Assembly (NCBI RefSeq): GCF_964204645.1
Contig: NC_134031.1
Coordinates: 17,791,307-17,855,306, forward strand
DNA from: Tubulanus polymorphus
Taxonomy: Eukaryota; Nemertea; Palaeonemertea; Tubulaniformes; Tubulanidae
DNA length: 64,000 nucleotides
Reading direction: 5' to 3'
Position 1 is the stretch's first letter; each line of letters starts with the position of its first letter. A program made the position numbers and the translations under genes. Shown piece by piece: positions 22,240 to 35,185 of this stretch. The notes beneath the pieces were generated by a model, which was not told where the DNA came from, did no database searches, and saw only the letters and a list, made by a program, of their open reading frames with translations.

Positions 22240-23850
22240 GTGACTTTTTTACAAAGCCACTTGCTGTTGACGGGCGGACATTATATCGCGCTGTTATTAC
22301 AACACGTCCATATAGGCTTCGAGTTCATCTGATATAATTATAACCTCATCAATAATTTCGTCGTATCCTGCCGCGTCTCACTCGGTGTCATCGAATTCGT
22401 TATCAACGCATGAAATTATGTGACAAGACGTTCAATGATTATAACAGTTACCTCTGTTGAACTGTTCAGACACTTGTCATCAATCACTTCTCTCTCGCTA
22501 GTAATATCGTTAAAAGCTTTTTCTTCACGTTCCCGCAAGCGGCGAGACCCGCCGCGAGACCGGCGCGGGTGGGTGCGTGCTTTCATCTCAAGGTCTGACC
22601 ATAAATCCAGACGTATGCTCTTGTATGCTTTTCAGTATCGAACGTTTCTACAGTTTTAAGATAAAGAAGTTTCCGATGTCAACTTGTTTCATTTACTTGA
22701 CATTTAAGTGCCATAATACTGTCAAATGTGTATCATGAATACCGCCAACGAAAAACTCAAAGACTAGTATTTTTTATGTTTTTTTTTTTGTTCCGTCACA
22801 TAATTCCAATTTTGTATAGGTGAGCCCGCATTGGAGAAAAGTGACATCCAAGCTATCTAAGTCAAAGAGCTACGCAATATCTGTGTAAGATGAATATTCG
22901 AAAGAAATCCCGTAATGATAATTCAACGAAAGACGTTAAGTTTTTGAATAGAAGCGTTTGTACATCTGAGTAACATTTCATCAGATGTATTGATACACAA
23001 TGAACTAACGAACAAATGAACAAAAGGAGTGAGTGATTAAAAAGTTGAAAGGAGAATACAGATTTTAAAGGAGATACAACATTTTTAATTATTTTTAGTT
23101 CTTTTGTTTGATTCTTCTTGTAAATTTATTCTGTACTTCTATTCAAGAACTTTAGCTGAATTATTATGGGATTTCTCTTATGTATCTGAGCTAACTCTTG
23201 TTCATGGGTTTAGGCACCTGGTCGCTGTGTCATTTTTCCCCAAAAATCAGAGCCCAGTTGCCCAGTCTAAAAGTGGTCTTGAATTTTTCAGACCGGTCTC
23301 AAGTTGTTACATCGGTTTATTGAACTAAGACTCGACCTAAGCTATGACTACGTCACTGGTCCCTGACCTCCGATCCAAGCCCCGGGAGCCGAATAATTTA
23401 TGCGAGCACTTCGCCGACCGTGAAATCCGTGAATATGAATTCCGGTGTTATGATACAAGAATATCGTGTTACAACAGTTCTTACTTCACATAAAAGGCGT
23501 ACTCGTAATATCTGAAAGCAAAAATATGATTTATCCTGGAGAACGTGTTCAGCAAGTATGTCTCGTCTCCTTTGAAGTGTCGCGAACGGTTTTGAAGTTT
23601 TTGCAACACGCGACCACGGCTCTTCAACGGAAAATCGATTCTACTTCATTTAGGCCTTCACAACGAATGTTGATAAGTGCTTTTATGTTTTCACAAATAT
23701 GATTCGATATGTAATGCATTTATTCTACGGCCTTCACATTCGTGCGGTTTATCAATATCATCGAATACGTAATAGATATCGTTAGTTTAGTAGCGTTGCT
23801 AAAGCAAAGCCTAACATTGGATTCAAGGCTATTGGTGAATTGGTCATATT
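22240..23850. other. Gene-free stretch
   Basis: No gene recognised. Positions about 23222-23360 contain a diverged copy of the TTAAGACC foldback family (cccagtctaaaagtggtctt... and a complementary end near 23350). Confidence 0.45.
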
Positions 23851-23856
23851 CTTCAG

Positions 23857-24096
23857 CGGCCACTAACCTGGTAATCAGAGAAAAGTCGGCGAATTTTCTT
23901 TTTAATAAAGTCAGCTAATAGTAGTCCGGGAATTTTCTTTTCTTTCAAAAAAGTTAGGGAATAGTCAGGGAATTTCGTAAAAAAGCTAAAAATCAGGGAT
24001 AAGTCAGGGAGATTTGTTGCTAGATCAAACAAATGGTTAGCAGATCAAGTCAGGGAAATCGACGTGCGTGTCAGGAAATAGTCAAGGCCACCCTGT
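23857..24096. mobile_element. GGTGGCC-ended repeat family, copy 2
   Basis: Starts 'cggccactaacctggtaat' and ends 'caaggccaccctg', so the ends are inverted relative to each other. The interior is made of repeated 'gtcagggaa' phrases. Confidence 0.6.
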
Positions 24097-24515
24097 TCTC
24101 TTTTGCATTTAATTATTGGATTATAGGATGAAAGATTTTAAATGTTTTTAAATCGTCATTTCAGCCAAAAGCCGAACAACAACGTAGAATATATCTTTTC
24201 TTGGTTGGTTCTCATACAAACCACCCCCGCTTATAATCATATTTTTTTTCTAAATCGAAATTTCATCGAATATCGCGTGTCCCGCTTGTGCGTAGCTTTA
24301 GAACTTGATTGTATTAGCGTTACGCCCCGAAGACGCATTGCGCGTAAGTTGATTAGAAAGATTACGCCGCTGAAGCTTAGCTAATTATATTTCTTCATTT
24401 AACGAGGTTTCGGATCACTGCTAGTTTGATGAATTCATATTGCATTAGGCCGCCATCCTTCACCAGCCGCGCTTCATACCGGATCAGGCCTTAGCTAATC
24501 TCTTAAAAAGCGACT

Positions 24516-24811
24516 TTAACCCTTTCAGTGCGTCTACACCGCAGTGCGGTGTATAAATCAGTGATGGATTTTGCTAGTACACCGCACTGCAGTGTATTGA
24601 TGTAATTAGTAATTTGTAATTATCTCTATTGAAAAATGGCAGCAAGTGGCAAACATAGTGAAATACTAGTAACTAACGATACACCGCACTGCAGTGTAGA
24701 CGCACTATAGTGGTATTCCCATTGTTCAACACACTAGGGTGGAATTTTTTAGAATTTTCAAATTTTCTCCAGCACTATAGGGTATTAATTAGTCAGCACT
24801 GAAAGGGTTAA
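24516..24811 (+). mobile_element. piggyBac-type MITE, copy 1 (intact)
   Basis: TTAA-CCCTTTCAGTGC at the left and GCACTGAAAGGG-TTAA at the right: a perfect inverted terminus flanked by TTAA on both sides, the diagnostic target of piggyBac elements. The interior (288 bp) has three copies of a self-complementary ACACCGCACTGCAGTGTA-like word. No transposase. Other copies: 55488, 56559 and 58196. Confidence 0.9.
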
Positions 24812-25492
24812 AGGACACAAATTTTTTCGCGGAATGCCCGCTTTGAGTAAGATACCGAAAGGTGGTTTTTATCGTAGGACTAGTTTCTTTCATGGTCGCG
24901 GCTCTAATTGGGCCTAGGTTTGCATACAAAACGTCGGTTTTCGCAACCCTGGTGAACGCAATACAGCGTAATTACGCTGTAACGACCGATGATTATAGTA
25001 ATTATCATTCCATTACGCATTATGCATAACTAGTTAAATAGTACTATACTTGTGTATATATATATACAGCATTCGATTTTATGCCATGATATATTTGTGT
25101 GTAATTGACTTCTTCGAAATTCGTGACACCTTTTCCCTGGAGACTGCCACATTGTTCGGAGAATGACTTTTCAGCTTATCGCGAAATCGTCATCGTTAAT
25201 CTGGTTTTACTCGCACACGCGTTTTGTCCCATCTCGAGGATTAGATTATTTCAGATCTCGTGTAACATATCGAACAAAATGATAGCGTGTGGATTGGGAA
25301 TATACTCACACTGCTTTTCAAAAAATTTGAAACGTGAAAAATTTGAAATTTTTGATCTTGGCCCTATCTCTACAAAAAAAAGATCGCTAGCATCAGATTT
25401 TCATTCCCACTATGACTAGATTATTTAAAATAAGTTTAGAACTTGATATGAAAACTTTTATGAATTTGTCAAATTTAACTGTGTGTGACCTT

Positions 25493-25590
25493 TAAGCATT
25501 GTTTAGAATCGAGTGAGTGGTTTACGTGTGAACACACTCTAATTAGGCATGGGCCGAATTTGGGCCTGATCCGCGCCGATTTGGCTTCGT
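25493..25590 (-). mobile_element. Abundant dispersed family, copy D (partial)
   Basis: Carries 'cgagtgagtggtttacgtg', 'acacactctaattaggca' and 'gcctgatccgcgcc', in the order of the reverse orientation. Only the central part is present. Confidence 0.6.
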
Positions 25591-26204
25591 ATAACGTATT
25601 GATATCTTATCGCCTGTAGACACGACCAAATACGCTTGAAAAAAGAATACTAGCGTTATTTAGCGGGGTTTAAGTGGTCAGTTCCCTTTGAACTGCATTC
25701 ATCTGTGAGATGAGGCGAGTTAGAGCTGCCTCACTGGCGATGCTCGCTGAATATCGGCAAATTAACTGCGATACTGTGGGCAGATACGGAGTACGGTTTG
25801 TTAAACGAGAGATCGCGCGGCTGCTTTCGTCGGCGATCTCGTTTAAAATGCGGCACGCGTGCGTCGACTTGAAATGACTCGAACTCGGCCGCCGATCCGA
25901 TTCACTCGTCGACGTTCAGGAAACAGCGGGTTCGTTCTCGAGTAAGAGAAATTAGTCGTTTACTGTTGTTGTGACGGAGAACCCGAGCGGAGTTCGCTGT
26001 ACATTAAACTTCTTTGAAACACGTTAATGCGTCGCTCGCTTGAAAGGAAAAGTTCCATAGGGGGAAATGTCGAAGCGTAATTTGATTTTCCGTTCAATAT
26101 GGTTAATTTGCTTCTTTTCACCGAGACGAGCCGACGTATAAAGCTATTTTGCCGAGAACGCGTATTCGCCTACTAAGTGAAAGTAAAGCGGCGATCATGC
26201 AAGG

Positions 26205-26426
26205 ATGATTTGGCTCGGGCAAAATTGGCACGGATCAGACCCAAGTAAAATTAGGCCCGTGTCAAATTAAAGATTTTGTCAGATGCAAACCACTCATTTG
26301 ATACTAAACAATGCTTATTTAAAGCGAGTCACTTGGCAATTCACATACAATAATCTAACCCACGCTAAAATTTCGTGGGCCTAAATTCGGCCCAGCCGAA
26401 AGCGCTCGTGCGATCGCGGCTTATGT
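26205..26426 (+). mobile_element. Abundant dispersed family, copy E
   Basis: Runs from 'ggctcgggcaaaattggc' through 'aaaccactcatttgata' to an end at 'gcgatcgcggctta'. One of the more complete copies. Confidence 0.65.
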
Positions 26427-26429
26427 AAT

Positions 26430-27640
26430 GAAATGAAGTCTCGATCTGCGAAATTATATTCAACGACAGCTTCAAAAAAAATCTCAGAAAAATGCTTCAA
26501 TTTCCGGTGAATGTTCTTCCTCTTTCGTCGCCGGCAACCGCGGAAGTGCTTTGTACCTCTTTGCAGCGGTGGTCGTATAATTATTGGGAAGATATTGTGC
26601 GGCCGTTCGCGTGTGAAATTCGTATTAGACACGCCGGAGAAGACATCTGTGAAGTCCGTACCTCGATTTCCTGTGGCTACGCTATAACCTGCACTTCATG
26701 ACAAAGAAAGCGACTGAGATCGTGCCGAGAGGGAGCAATGAATGATCTACATCGCCGTCTAGTGGTCGTAACATTAACTAAGGGGCGAACAAAAAATGTT
26801 CTGGGGGTTTGAATCAAAAAATCACAAAGTTCGATGACTAGAACTCAGGGATGGGATCTCGTTCGATTAGGGCCCACTGATAAACTAAGGCTTATCTCGT
26901 TGAAACTGAACCGAAGCCTCATTCGCACTCTACTTTATTTAGAACCTTCTCAATTCTGTCCTTTCTGTATTACAAAGGACCAAGTGTTCACGCTTAGGAC
27001 AATATTTCGACTTGATTAAAAGACTGATCCAAGTCTAAGAGAATGTCTCATTTCTCGTATGTATGAGTAGAGATGCTGCTTTATCGATCGCAGTATTTCG
27101 TCTAGCTGGACCAGTGATCACAGCCGATTTAAAAAATGGAACGCACAGCGTCGATTCGGTCCATTCTAAATTGGTCCATTCAAAGTACAAGCCTAATGAG
27201 AACGGACTAACTAGCGGTAGTAGTGGGCTCAAATGATTCGAACTAATCAAGGGATAGGCTATAACAGGAACAATAGCTTGCTGGGGATAAACGCTGCTGG
27301 CCGCGACTATATACGAAGTGTGACTAGCTGAACGTACAAATCACCCGGTTTTTTTTTATCGAGATATGGTATGACATTTAAAACGCTACCCGGCGTTCGT
27401 TTTTCTCTGCTGTCACTTGGCAACGGAGACGCAGAAAAGGAGAAATAATCGAAAGACACGGGTTTTTTTATAGCGATATCCATTCAAAAGAAATAGCATC
27501 CATAATTCCGTGAACATCAAACTAGCTCAATATTTCACCACGCTCTTGGTCAAAATGTAACCGGAAAATTCTAGTTCGCCGAACTCAGGTGGTATTAGAT
27601 CCAGACTGATTGTCAGGTAGTAAGGAATCGGGAACCACGG
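26430..27640. other. Gene-free stretch
   Basis: I see no gene, RNA or clear element. Opposed open frames at 26381-26701 lack splice context and domain resemblance. Confidence 0.5.
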
Positions 27641-27650
27641 CTGATTTTTC

Positions 27651-27772
27651 AGTCAGGGAATACAGCCATCTCGAATATAGCCGTCCCGAATACAGCCATC
27701 CCGAATACAGCCGTCCCAAATACAGCCGTCCCAGAGCCAATACAGCCGTCTGAAAACAGCCATCCGCTAGGA
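27651..27772. repeat. Minisatellite of about 15-bp units (AATACAGCCGTCCCG)
   Basis: About seven imperfect units of 'aatacagcc(g/a)tcccg', the last ones spaced irregularly. A shorter array of GCTACATCGT units follows at about 27862-27900. Confidence 0.8.
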
Positions 27773-28127
27773 ATTATGAATGATCTAGTTTCATTGATAA
27801 ACGAACTCACTGTCATTGTCGATTAATTTCATAACGACTGCAGCTTCACCGGACGTAGCGCTACATCGTGCTACATCGTGCTACATCAGTGCTACATCGG
27901 GGACAATCAACATCACATATCATCGAGAGTATATACGTATATATAAACTGACTTGGATAACCGCAGTCGCCGGGCCGGTTATTGATTCATATTCGTTGAT
28001 ATTGAATCAGAACCCGTCGAACTGACGCGACGGTGATGATAAAACGTGATAGGTCCGTCATCGGTTTATTCGATGTAGAAATCTCGTTCTTACACGAGAA
28101 CGGCACGACTGCAGCTGCGTAGTCGTG

Positions 28128-28225
28128 GCTGAGGTTTAAGACCAGTTAAGCCTTAGTTCTATAACCAATCTAACGGTTTAAGACCCGTTTGAATTTAAAG
28201 ACCACTTTCGGACTTCAAGTCATCA
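28128..28225. mobile_element. TTAAGACC foldback family, single copy
   Basis: Contains 'tttaagaccagttaag', 'ttctataaccaatct' and 'aaagaccacttt', the same order as one arm of the inverted pair at 41.58-41.87 kb. Confidence 0.55.
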
Positions 28226-28229
28226 CTGC

Positions 28230-29830
28230 GCACCTGAGCCCTTGTGCCTTCGTACATGAAATTCATATGTTCTGGGCTTTTATTTATCAAGGTCATTGTT
28301 TCCCTCTGATTGGCTGATTCTAGAAGCAAGTGAACCCTTCTTTAGACAATGTTCACAAATTGCCGATTTTTAACCGTTTCGAGAACTGTTTTGTCAACTG
28401 GTCTGACAAATTGACAGATCAGATTTTTCTGCTCTCAGAATCGTACGCGACTGAGAGGACCCGACGGGATTGGAATCAGTCCCGTGAGATCTCGTCGTAT
28501 TGAGACTCATCGCGACTCCGGCGCTTACGATACATTCTCATCGATAGAGTCGTCGTCAATGAATATACGACCACGGAGCAGAAACAGAGAGGGAGAGAGG
28601 AGAGAGGGAGAGCACGACATCACTGACGGTGAAATCAATGCTCATGCCTGTCCTGCGTAAGATCGATGACTGGCACTCCCGTTTCACGCAAGAAGTGTCA
28701 TGCGTAGCGTGCCAGGATACTTGCTTTTATTATCCCAGTACCGTTCGTTCATCACTGGGTGTACGTTATCAATGGTCCCTACGGTCATACATATATATAT
28801 ATATGTATATATATACAAATACTGCATTTGAGAGAAATACACCATGTTTATCGACTTACATGTCATGTATCCTCCAGTGAGCGGAGAGTTTAGTGAGCAA
28901 ACTGAATTTATGTATAAACGATCGAATCGGAGAACGATGCCCCGCTGCCAAATGAGTTTATGCTGATTTCACCGCGTACAGGGGCTGATCTAGCCGTGGA
29001 CTTACGGCGGAGCGCTGATTGAGCGGGATTGAGTACCACCGTTGGTCAGACGGGGGTATGGGGATCTTACCCGAAGAAAATTGGCGAAATGAAGCCGTTC
29101 GATTCATTTCTAGAGACGTCCTGATGATTTGAAAATACAAAGCGTTGAAGAAGTTGGCGTAGGTTCTTTTCGATTCTTTTTCTGATAATTTAGAAGCACG
29201 TCCACGGAAACGAGCGCCGATATATGGCCAGACGGTTCTGAAAGTAAACTGCTATTATAGTTTTCAAACAACTGTCACCTTCGCGGCTCGTGAAAGATTT
29301 CGAGATAGTTACCTCTTCAATACAACTCGTAAGATTGACTTGACTCTTTAAGATGATCTGAAGTGGCGAAGATAAAAGGTTTGAGAGTGATTGTCGGATA
29401 GTATTTCTCAAAAGATTCCCACGTGACGTTGTAGTTCTAATTTCTTATTGCTCTTATTTCGATGTTATATCTAAGCCGGGAGTTCGAAAAGCGACGTTTC
29501 CATTTTTCCAGATCAGATGGACGAGATTTCTTCGTGACCGTGTGTCTCTCCACTGTCATCAGGTGTAAATTGCGATCGTCGCATTGACATGAAGGAATCT
29601 TATTTTGAGATGACTTGGTTCAGGCGCGGAAGAGCTGGTTTTAATCAAATCAAGGCAACTTTGATAATAATGTATCGGAAATGCGAATAAGCACCTGCCC
29701 GCAGTATCCATAATTAGGTACTGATGAACATTATTGAAGTGTACAGGAGTGAAACATTGCCTCATGCTTTAGCTCTTCATGTTTCACTAGAGAGACATAA
29801 CAAGTCAGATTATCCTGATTATACAGCTGT
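28230..29830. other. Gene-free stretch
   Basis: No gene recognised. There is a short GAGAGGGAGAG purine patch near 28590 and an AT dinucleotide run near 28789-28815. Confidence 0.5.
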
Positions 29831-29837
29831 AATCACT

Positions 29838-30215
29838 TGAGCATTTTTTGCCCGAGCCTAATCTGGCCCTTGCTAGGCGAACGCCAACTCGTCACATCGT
29901 TGCCAGACTGGGCCCGTGCCTGTTTGACCAAAGGGTTGGATCAGGCTAACGTTGAATTTCAACTAGTTCCGGAAGTGACTTACTTTGCTTTGTTTAAGCG
30001 TTGTTTAAAGTTAAAGTATCAAGTGAGTGATAAATCCTCGGTAGAGAGTTCCGATAATTAAAAAACCATAAAAGAACAAACAGTTTCATTTTCCATACAT
30101 ATATATATATAAATCATGTTCTAAGTTGAACGTTGTGTGTGGTTTACGTGCGAACGCGCTCTCTAATCAGGCACCGGCCAAATTTAACTCTGGCCTGATC
30201 CGTGCGGTGGCCCTT
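29838..30215 (-). mobile_element. Abundant dispersed family, copy F (interrupted)
   Basis: Two pieces in reverse orientation: about 29838-30030 and about 30130-30215 ('gtggtttacgtgcgaacg'), separated by about 100 bp that include a short AT run. Confidence 0.55.
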
Positions 30216-30584
30216 ATTAGTCATATAATGTTAGATTGAAAACTAATGAAACGATTTTTTCGATGGTATTCGAAGTCGAGGTTTTTGAGAGGTTTTTAAG
30301 GATAAGACAGCGTCTCGGATTGCGTTTCAAAGCGGAATATTCCTGATTCGTATTGGCGTCAGGATTTTTTGTATGAAGGAGGTTTGCGTTCTAGGTAACG
30401 AGTCGCTGTTGTCCGGGATTAAGCCGGATTTTGTCTCACAGAAGTTATGAGATTATACGTAGTTACGTCCGTAAATCCCAGGATTATCCGACGTAGTAAG
30501 AGAAGAGAGTATATCACTGAATACATCCGACCTGACTACCAATTTTCTATCTGAGAGTAGTTATTTAGTAGTTTATTATCACAG

Positions 30585-31115
30585 TACGATTAAGATTACG
30601 ATTACAATTTTATTTACACTCCAACCATTTCCATGGTATATGGAGGAAAACTTTTACACATGTATATACAAATATTTACAAAACAACACTGAAGTGATTA
30701 AAATTTAGAGAATGAAAACGTAACAAAATATATATACATCAAATATTTACAATACTATATATACTATTATATACATCAACTATTTACAATACTATATATA
30801 CTATTGGAGGGATCTATATACATCTAAGCCGGTCTTAATGAATTTAGCTAATTTGACCGTTGGGTTTTTCAGAATATTAAAGGTATTCAAATAGTGCAGT
30901 GCAAAGAGCGCCACCTAGTGACAGAACTAGGCACAAAAAATTGTTTTTCAGCGAAATTCGGAAAGTTGTCTTGACAAAATTTAGCTATTGGCCCCGGATA
31001 TATCCAAGATGCAATGGGGTAATTTTGGAGTTCAAGTCTGAACCGGAGAACCATTGTCGTCTATGGCTTCTGTTTATCATTCAGCACATTTACAATCGAT
31101 GATGTGTATGTAACT
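30585..31115 (+). mobile_element. Two adjacent dispersed repeats
   Basis: Positions 30605-30830 match 54645-54835 ('ccaaccatttcc', 'aatatttacaaaac', 'ctattggagggatct'); positions 30885-31115 match the family at 17.9 and 53.1 kb ('gcgccacctagtgacag'). Neither part codes. Confidence 0.55.
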
Positions 31116-31119
31116 ACTG

Positions 31120-33890
31120 CTCATAAAAACTGCGTAGATGAATTTAAGGAATGACACTATATTTGTATGTGTTTAACCCTAAAGCAGTCATTCCTATCAT
31201 ATTTATTATCTATCATTAGTTGTAACAACAAAACACGACGTAGTCTAATCGTTAGTGTCAGTTAATGTCAGTACGTTGCACAAACAATGCATTAACATTT
31301 CGTAATTAGATAATCAGTTTGTTGTGTTTCGTTGACTTGTTTTCCTCGCTAAACAAACGTGTTACTTCGGAATGCGTTCACGAGGAAGATGAAAGCAGAT
31401 TTATCTTGTCATAGTCGGTTCGAATTGTCGCGTTCAATTAATCCCTGACTCGGTTAAGATTAACGCTCAAGTATGTATTTTGGTCTTGATAAGTAAAACC
31501 ATTCAGGAATTCTTGTTCGATAACATTTATGTATTCTATCTTCTCATTTTGCTTTCATCTGTTTATGCATTTCTTTTTGTACAGATGACCTCTGCAATAA
31601 CAATAGTAAGGCAGTCGTTGCTGAGACTTAATTTGTTGCTGTCCTTTCTCAAAATGGCTGCCATTGTATTTGTATGAGAAATAGAAATATTGGACCTTTT
31701 TCCAGCTCTCATTTTTTCATAACTCATGAGTATGGATGGGTGTTTTGACTTACGTACCTCGTACAAGATGACTGCGACAGCCGTATTTGTGTATGAAATA
31801 GTCATTTTAGACCTTGCTCCTGCTCTACAGTCTACAGTTTTGAACTTATATCCTCATTACTTGGTATTTAGATTATGGATGGGAGGTGGATGAGGCCCTA
31901 TTGTTTTGACCTATGCAATTCATCCAAGATGATGCAGCAATATTTGTAGAGCCTTCATATTTCGGCTATTAAGGAGTATTGCTAGCGTGTAGCTCTATTT
32001 CAAACTTCTTCAACAGAAATTTATGGCTAATCTCGCCTTCATAGGTAGACTAAAGAACGATTACTTGGGAGTCTAATTGACTAATTGTGTAATTTTCATG
32101 CATATCTGCGTAAATAGTGGTGAATCGTTGACTGGCGCTAGTCTGGCGCTAGACGTACCTGAATCCCGAAGTGAAGTGAACCATGAGATCGTATTTGTAC
32201 TGACAGTTGTTAAAGGTGTTAGAACCGAACAGCTGCTCGATCAGTTCCTCAAAGAGGTGTCTAATGGATAAACAGTTTTCACAGATAAACTGTCTACCTG
32301 ACTCTCTCTCTCTCTCTTTCGCTCGAAAATAACAGCTTGCTCGATGATGTATAGCGTCTTCACTTGCTGATTGACTGGCTGAAGGACGAGCCCCCTCACC
32401 CCCTCCCCCGCCCCCTGCAGACCCCAATTTATCGGTGATGGTCTTTTTAACTTATTTATGAACTGTGCGAGAAAGAATCCTACGTTTTTCTAATTAACTT
32501 CCTGCTTCCCTCTGATTTACACCGAAAGGCTGTTGAAAAAAATGTTTTGAGTCTAGTTCACGAGATATAAAAGGTATCCACGTTTGACAACATTCCACCG
32601 GAGGATATGAATAGTTCGAAGACTCTTCAAAGTATATATTTGAAAAAAAATAGGCCGGCAATTTGGAGGTAGGCTCCAGGCTATTGTAGAGAATACACCT
32701 TTAATTCTAGGTGTCAATCTTTAGATGTGCCGATATGTTGCGAGAAGTATTCGTGGCTTTGAACAGCGCGAGTTTCAGAAAACATGTCTGATATACGACT
32801 CCACAAAAGATAGTGAGAACGAAAACGTGAATAATCGAAGGAACGAAGTTTCTATTGGCGACGACCAACGTGACAGGTCTACGAAACTGATTATCGCGTG
32901 TTGAAGGGGGAAAAATTGCAGCTGTATTATTATAGGCGTTAACGCATGAACTTCTAACTCAACTTGAAATCGATTATAAAATCTAGATAAATTCGTGATC
33001 GCTGAGCGAGAGAGGTTTGAATAAATGATGGTGGTATTCATTCAACACGTGCTAAGGTGTCTGGAGGTTTTTCGATGAAGAAATAAAATGTATATTTGGA
33101 TATATACATATATATATATATTTATGACTGGTGATTGAATGAGTAGGTTAAGTGACCTGACGAGGTAAATATGACCCCTTCAAGACTTCGATGTCTCTAA
33201 AAGAAAAGGCCCCTTCGCACGGGCGGATCTAGGATTCTTAGATGGGGTCGGACCTGAAAATTTGAACGGGCTCTAATTTAAAAAGGGTAGATGTTAGAAA
33301 TGCGAGGGCTAGCAGCGCGAATCCTTGGTGGCCCTACTACATTAAATTTAGGACAAAAAGGGGCCAATCTCTGGCCAATTTGGATTAATTTTTTCTCTTT
33401 TCAAAATAGTCTTTGCGAAAAATATTTTCGGATGCCACATAAGAATTTTGAAACAGGTAGAACAGTCTAATTCCGCTCTTGCTCCGCTGGATCGGAGTAA
33501 TAGGTCCTCGGACTTCTGTCGACGCTGTATCTGTATTTCATATATCACTAGTAAGATATGTATTTCGATTTTCTGGCAAGCGTCGATTAAACGAATTCTT
33601 TCTTACTTGAAGCGTTTTCTACCTGCTCGGCATGTTAGTAATTGGTTCTTTATTAGTTTGTTAACTCGGGTTTATCCATCTGGAAACCGCCGCAAATTGT
33701 TTGGCGAGGTTTTCAATCGCATGTTTTCATACCCCTGCAGCACAATGCCGGTGGACAGTATCCGAGTATATCCCCGTGTTTAAACTGTGCAGGTTTGTGG
33801 ATACATTCTTTATAAGAAAAAATCATCTTGGAATTTGTGATTGTGGTTAATTTCTACTTAAGGTATGAGTTTTCTTAAAACTCGATGAGT
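31120..33890. other. Gene-free stretch with a partial GGGCGGAT element
   Basis: No gene recognised. Positions about 33219-33300 start like the CAGGGGCGG family ('cacgggcggatctagg') but I could not find a matching right end. A duplicated pair of words about Lys/Ser open frames near 31.6-31.8 kb looks incidental. Confidence 0.4.
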
Positions 33891-33898
33891 TTTCGCTT

Positions 33899-34150
33899 AG
33901 AACCCGGGCCCGTGGAGACGATTCGGCCCGGGCCAGATTGGTCCGGATCAGGATCGAGTCAAATTCGGCCCGTGCCTAGAGAGTGCGTTCACACGTAAAC
34001 CGCTCACTCCGCACTAAACAATGCTTAAACAAAGCGAAGTCAGTCACTTCCGGAACCAGTTAGTTAAAAATTCACATGCAATTATTTGACCCATACTAAA
34101 ATTTAGCTTGGGCCTGGATTGACGTTTTTGGTCAAGTATAAGTCCACACC
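33899..34150 (+). mobile_element. Abundant dispersed family, copy G
   Basis: Runs from 'cggcccgggccagattggt' through 'cgttcacacgtaaacc' and 'caatgcttaaacaaagcga' to the region near 34130. Among the best-preserved copies of the family core. Confidence 0.65.
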
Positions 34151-34425
34151 TGTGTGTCTTAAGTACAAACCTTTTAGCCCCGGATGAAGATACGTGTCTA
34201 CAAAACCAGGGCCTCGGGTTATTTCTTAATGCTATCATTGACCAGCGACTCGTTGCAGGAATGTATTGCTCCGATGGTCACAATTTCGCGATGAATATGT
34301 TATGAAGATAGATATTGTGACCAGTGTAAGATGCTCTAATGGCACGTGGTATTACCGGAACGACCGGTCAACTTGAGATGTAAGAGAAAGGTCGAGACTA
34401 ATGGACGTTATAATTGGCGTGTGTC

Positions 34426-34440
34426 GGGGGGGGGGGGGGG
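34426..34440. repeat. G15 homopolymer
   Basis: Fifteen consecutive G. A 13-base G run also occurs at 41198-41210 and a C16 run at 12941-12956. Confidence 0.9.
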
Positions 34441-34792
34441 CTCTATTCGACCTGCTTGTCTGACAGGTAGATTTTACCATCTCTCGCGTCGAAGGTTTCG
34501 TCAGTAATTGGATACTTGAAACAACGCGCTAATGAAGACGATGCTATGATACATGAAACCGACATCGAGATAATGATTTATGTCTGGTGGCATGTTCCTC
34601 GCGAGGTACTGTCTTTTATGTTACCTGGTGACCGTGTAAATACCATGAGGATATGCGCAAGTATTTAAAGTGTCTGAGCTTGGATAAAGGAAATCAATTA
34701 TTTCTGCGCTGATTTCAGTAGATTTTACGGAGATAATGAAATGACCGAAGGCCGCAATTAGAATTCTCTTTATTTACCATTACAGGGTCCCT

Positions 34793-35180
34793 ACACAACT
34801 CCTTGATTCCTTAAAAACTCCTTCTAAATGGAAAATGCTATTAGGCCTAAAGGTGCTCGAAACTAAGAAAAAAGCAAAATGCCAGAAACTCCTTTAAGCT
34901 CTTTCAATTTTGAGAAATTGGCAATTAGAAATTTCAGAATATGCCTAAATCAGCAACAGTTGGGACCAGGATTTTTTGCCCAATTAGATGGTTACCGAAT
35001 TAGAAAGGATATGAATTTGCTTATAAGAAACCATTCAATTCATGGTTTATCATGATGAACAGTGCCAATAGTAGGATTATACAGTAATTGGGATGTGAAA
35101 GTGATGCAGACGCTTCCTCGAAATATGAAGTTTTCTCCTTTAAAACTCTTTATATTCAGGAATGATGCGTAATGACCCTG
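34793..35180 (+). mobile_element. MITE, CAGGG-ended family, copy 3, with 5-bp target duplication
   Basis: Begins CAGGGTCCCTACACAAC and ends TAATGACCCTG. CATTA flanks it on both sides (34788-34792 and 35181-35185). Interior words match the copies at 6.6 and 8.4 kb. Confidence 0.8.
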
Positions 35181-35185
35181 CATTA

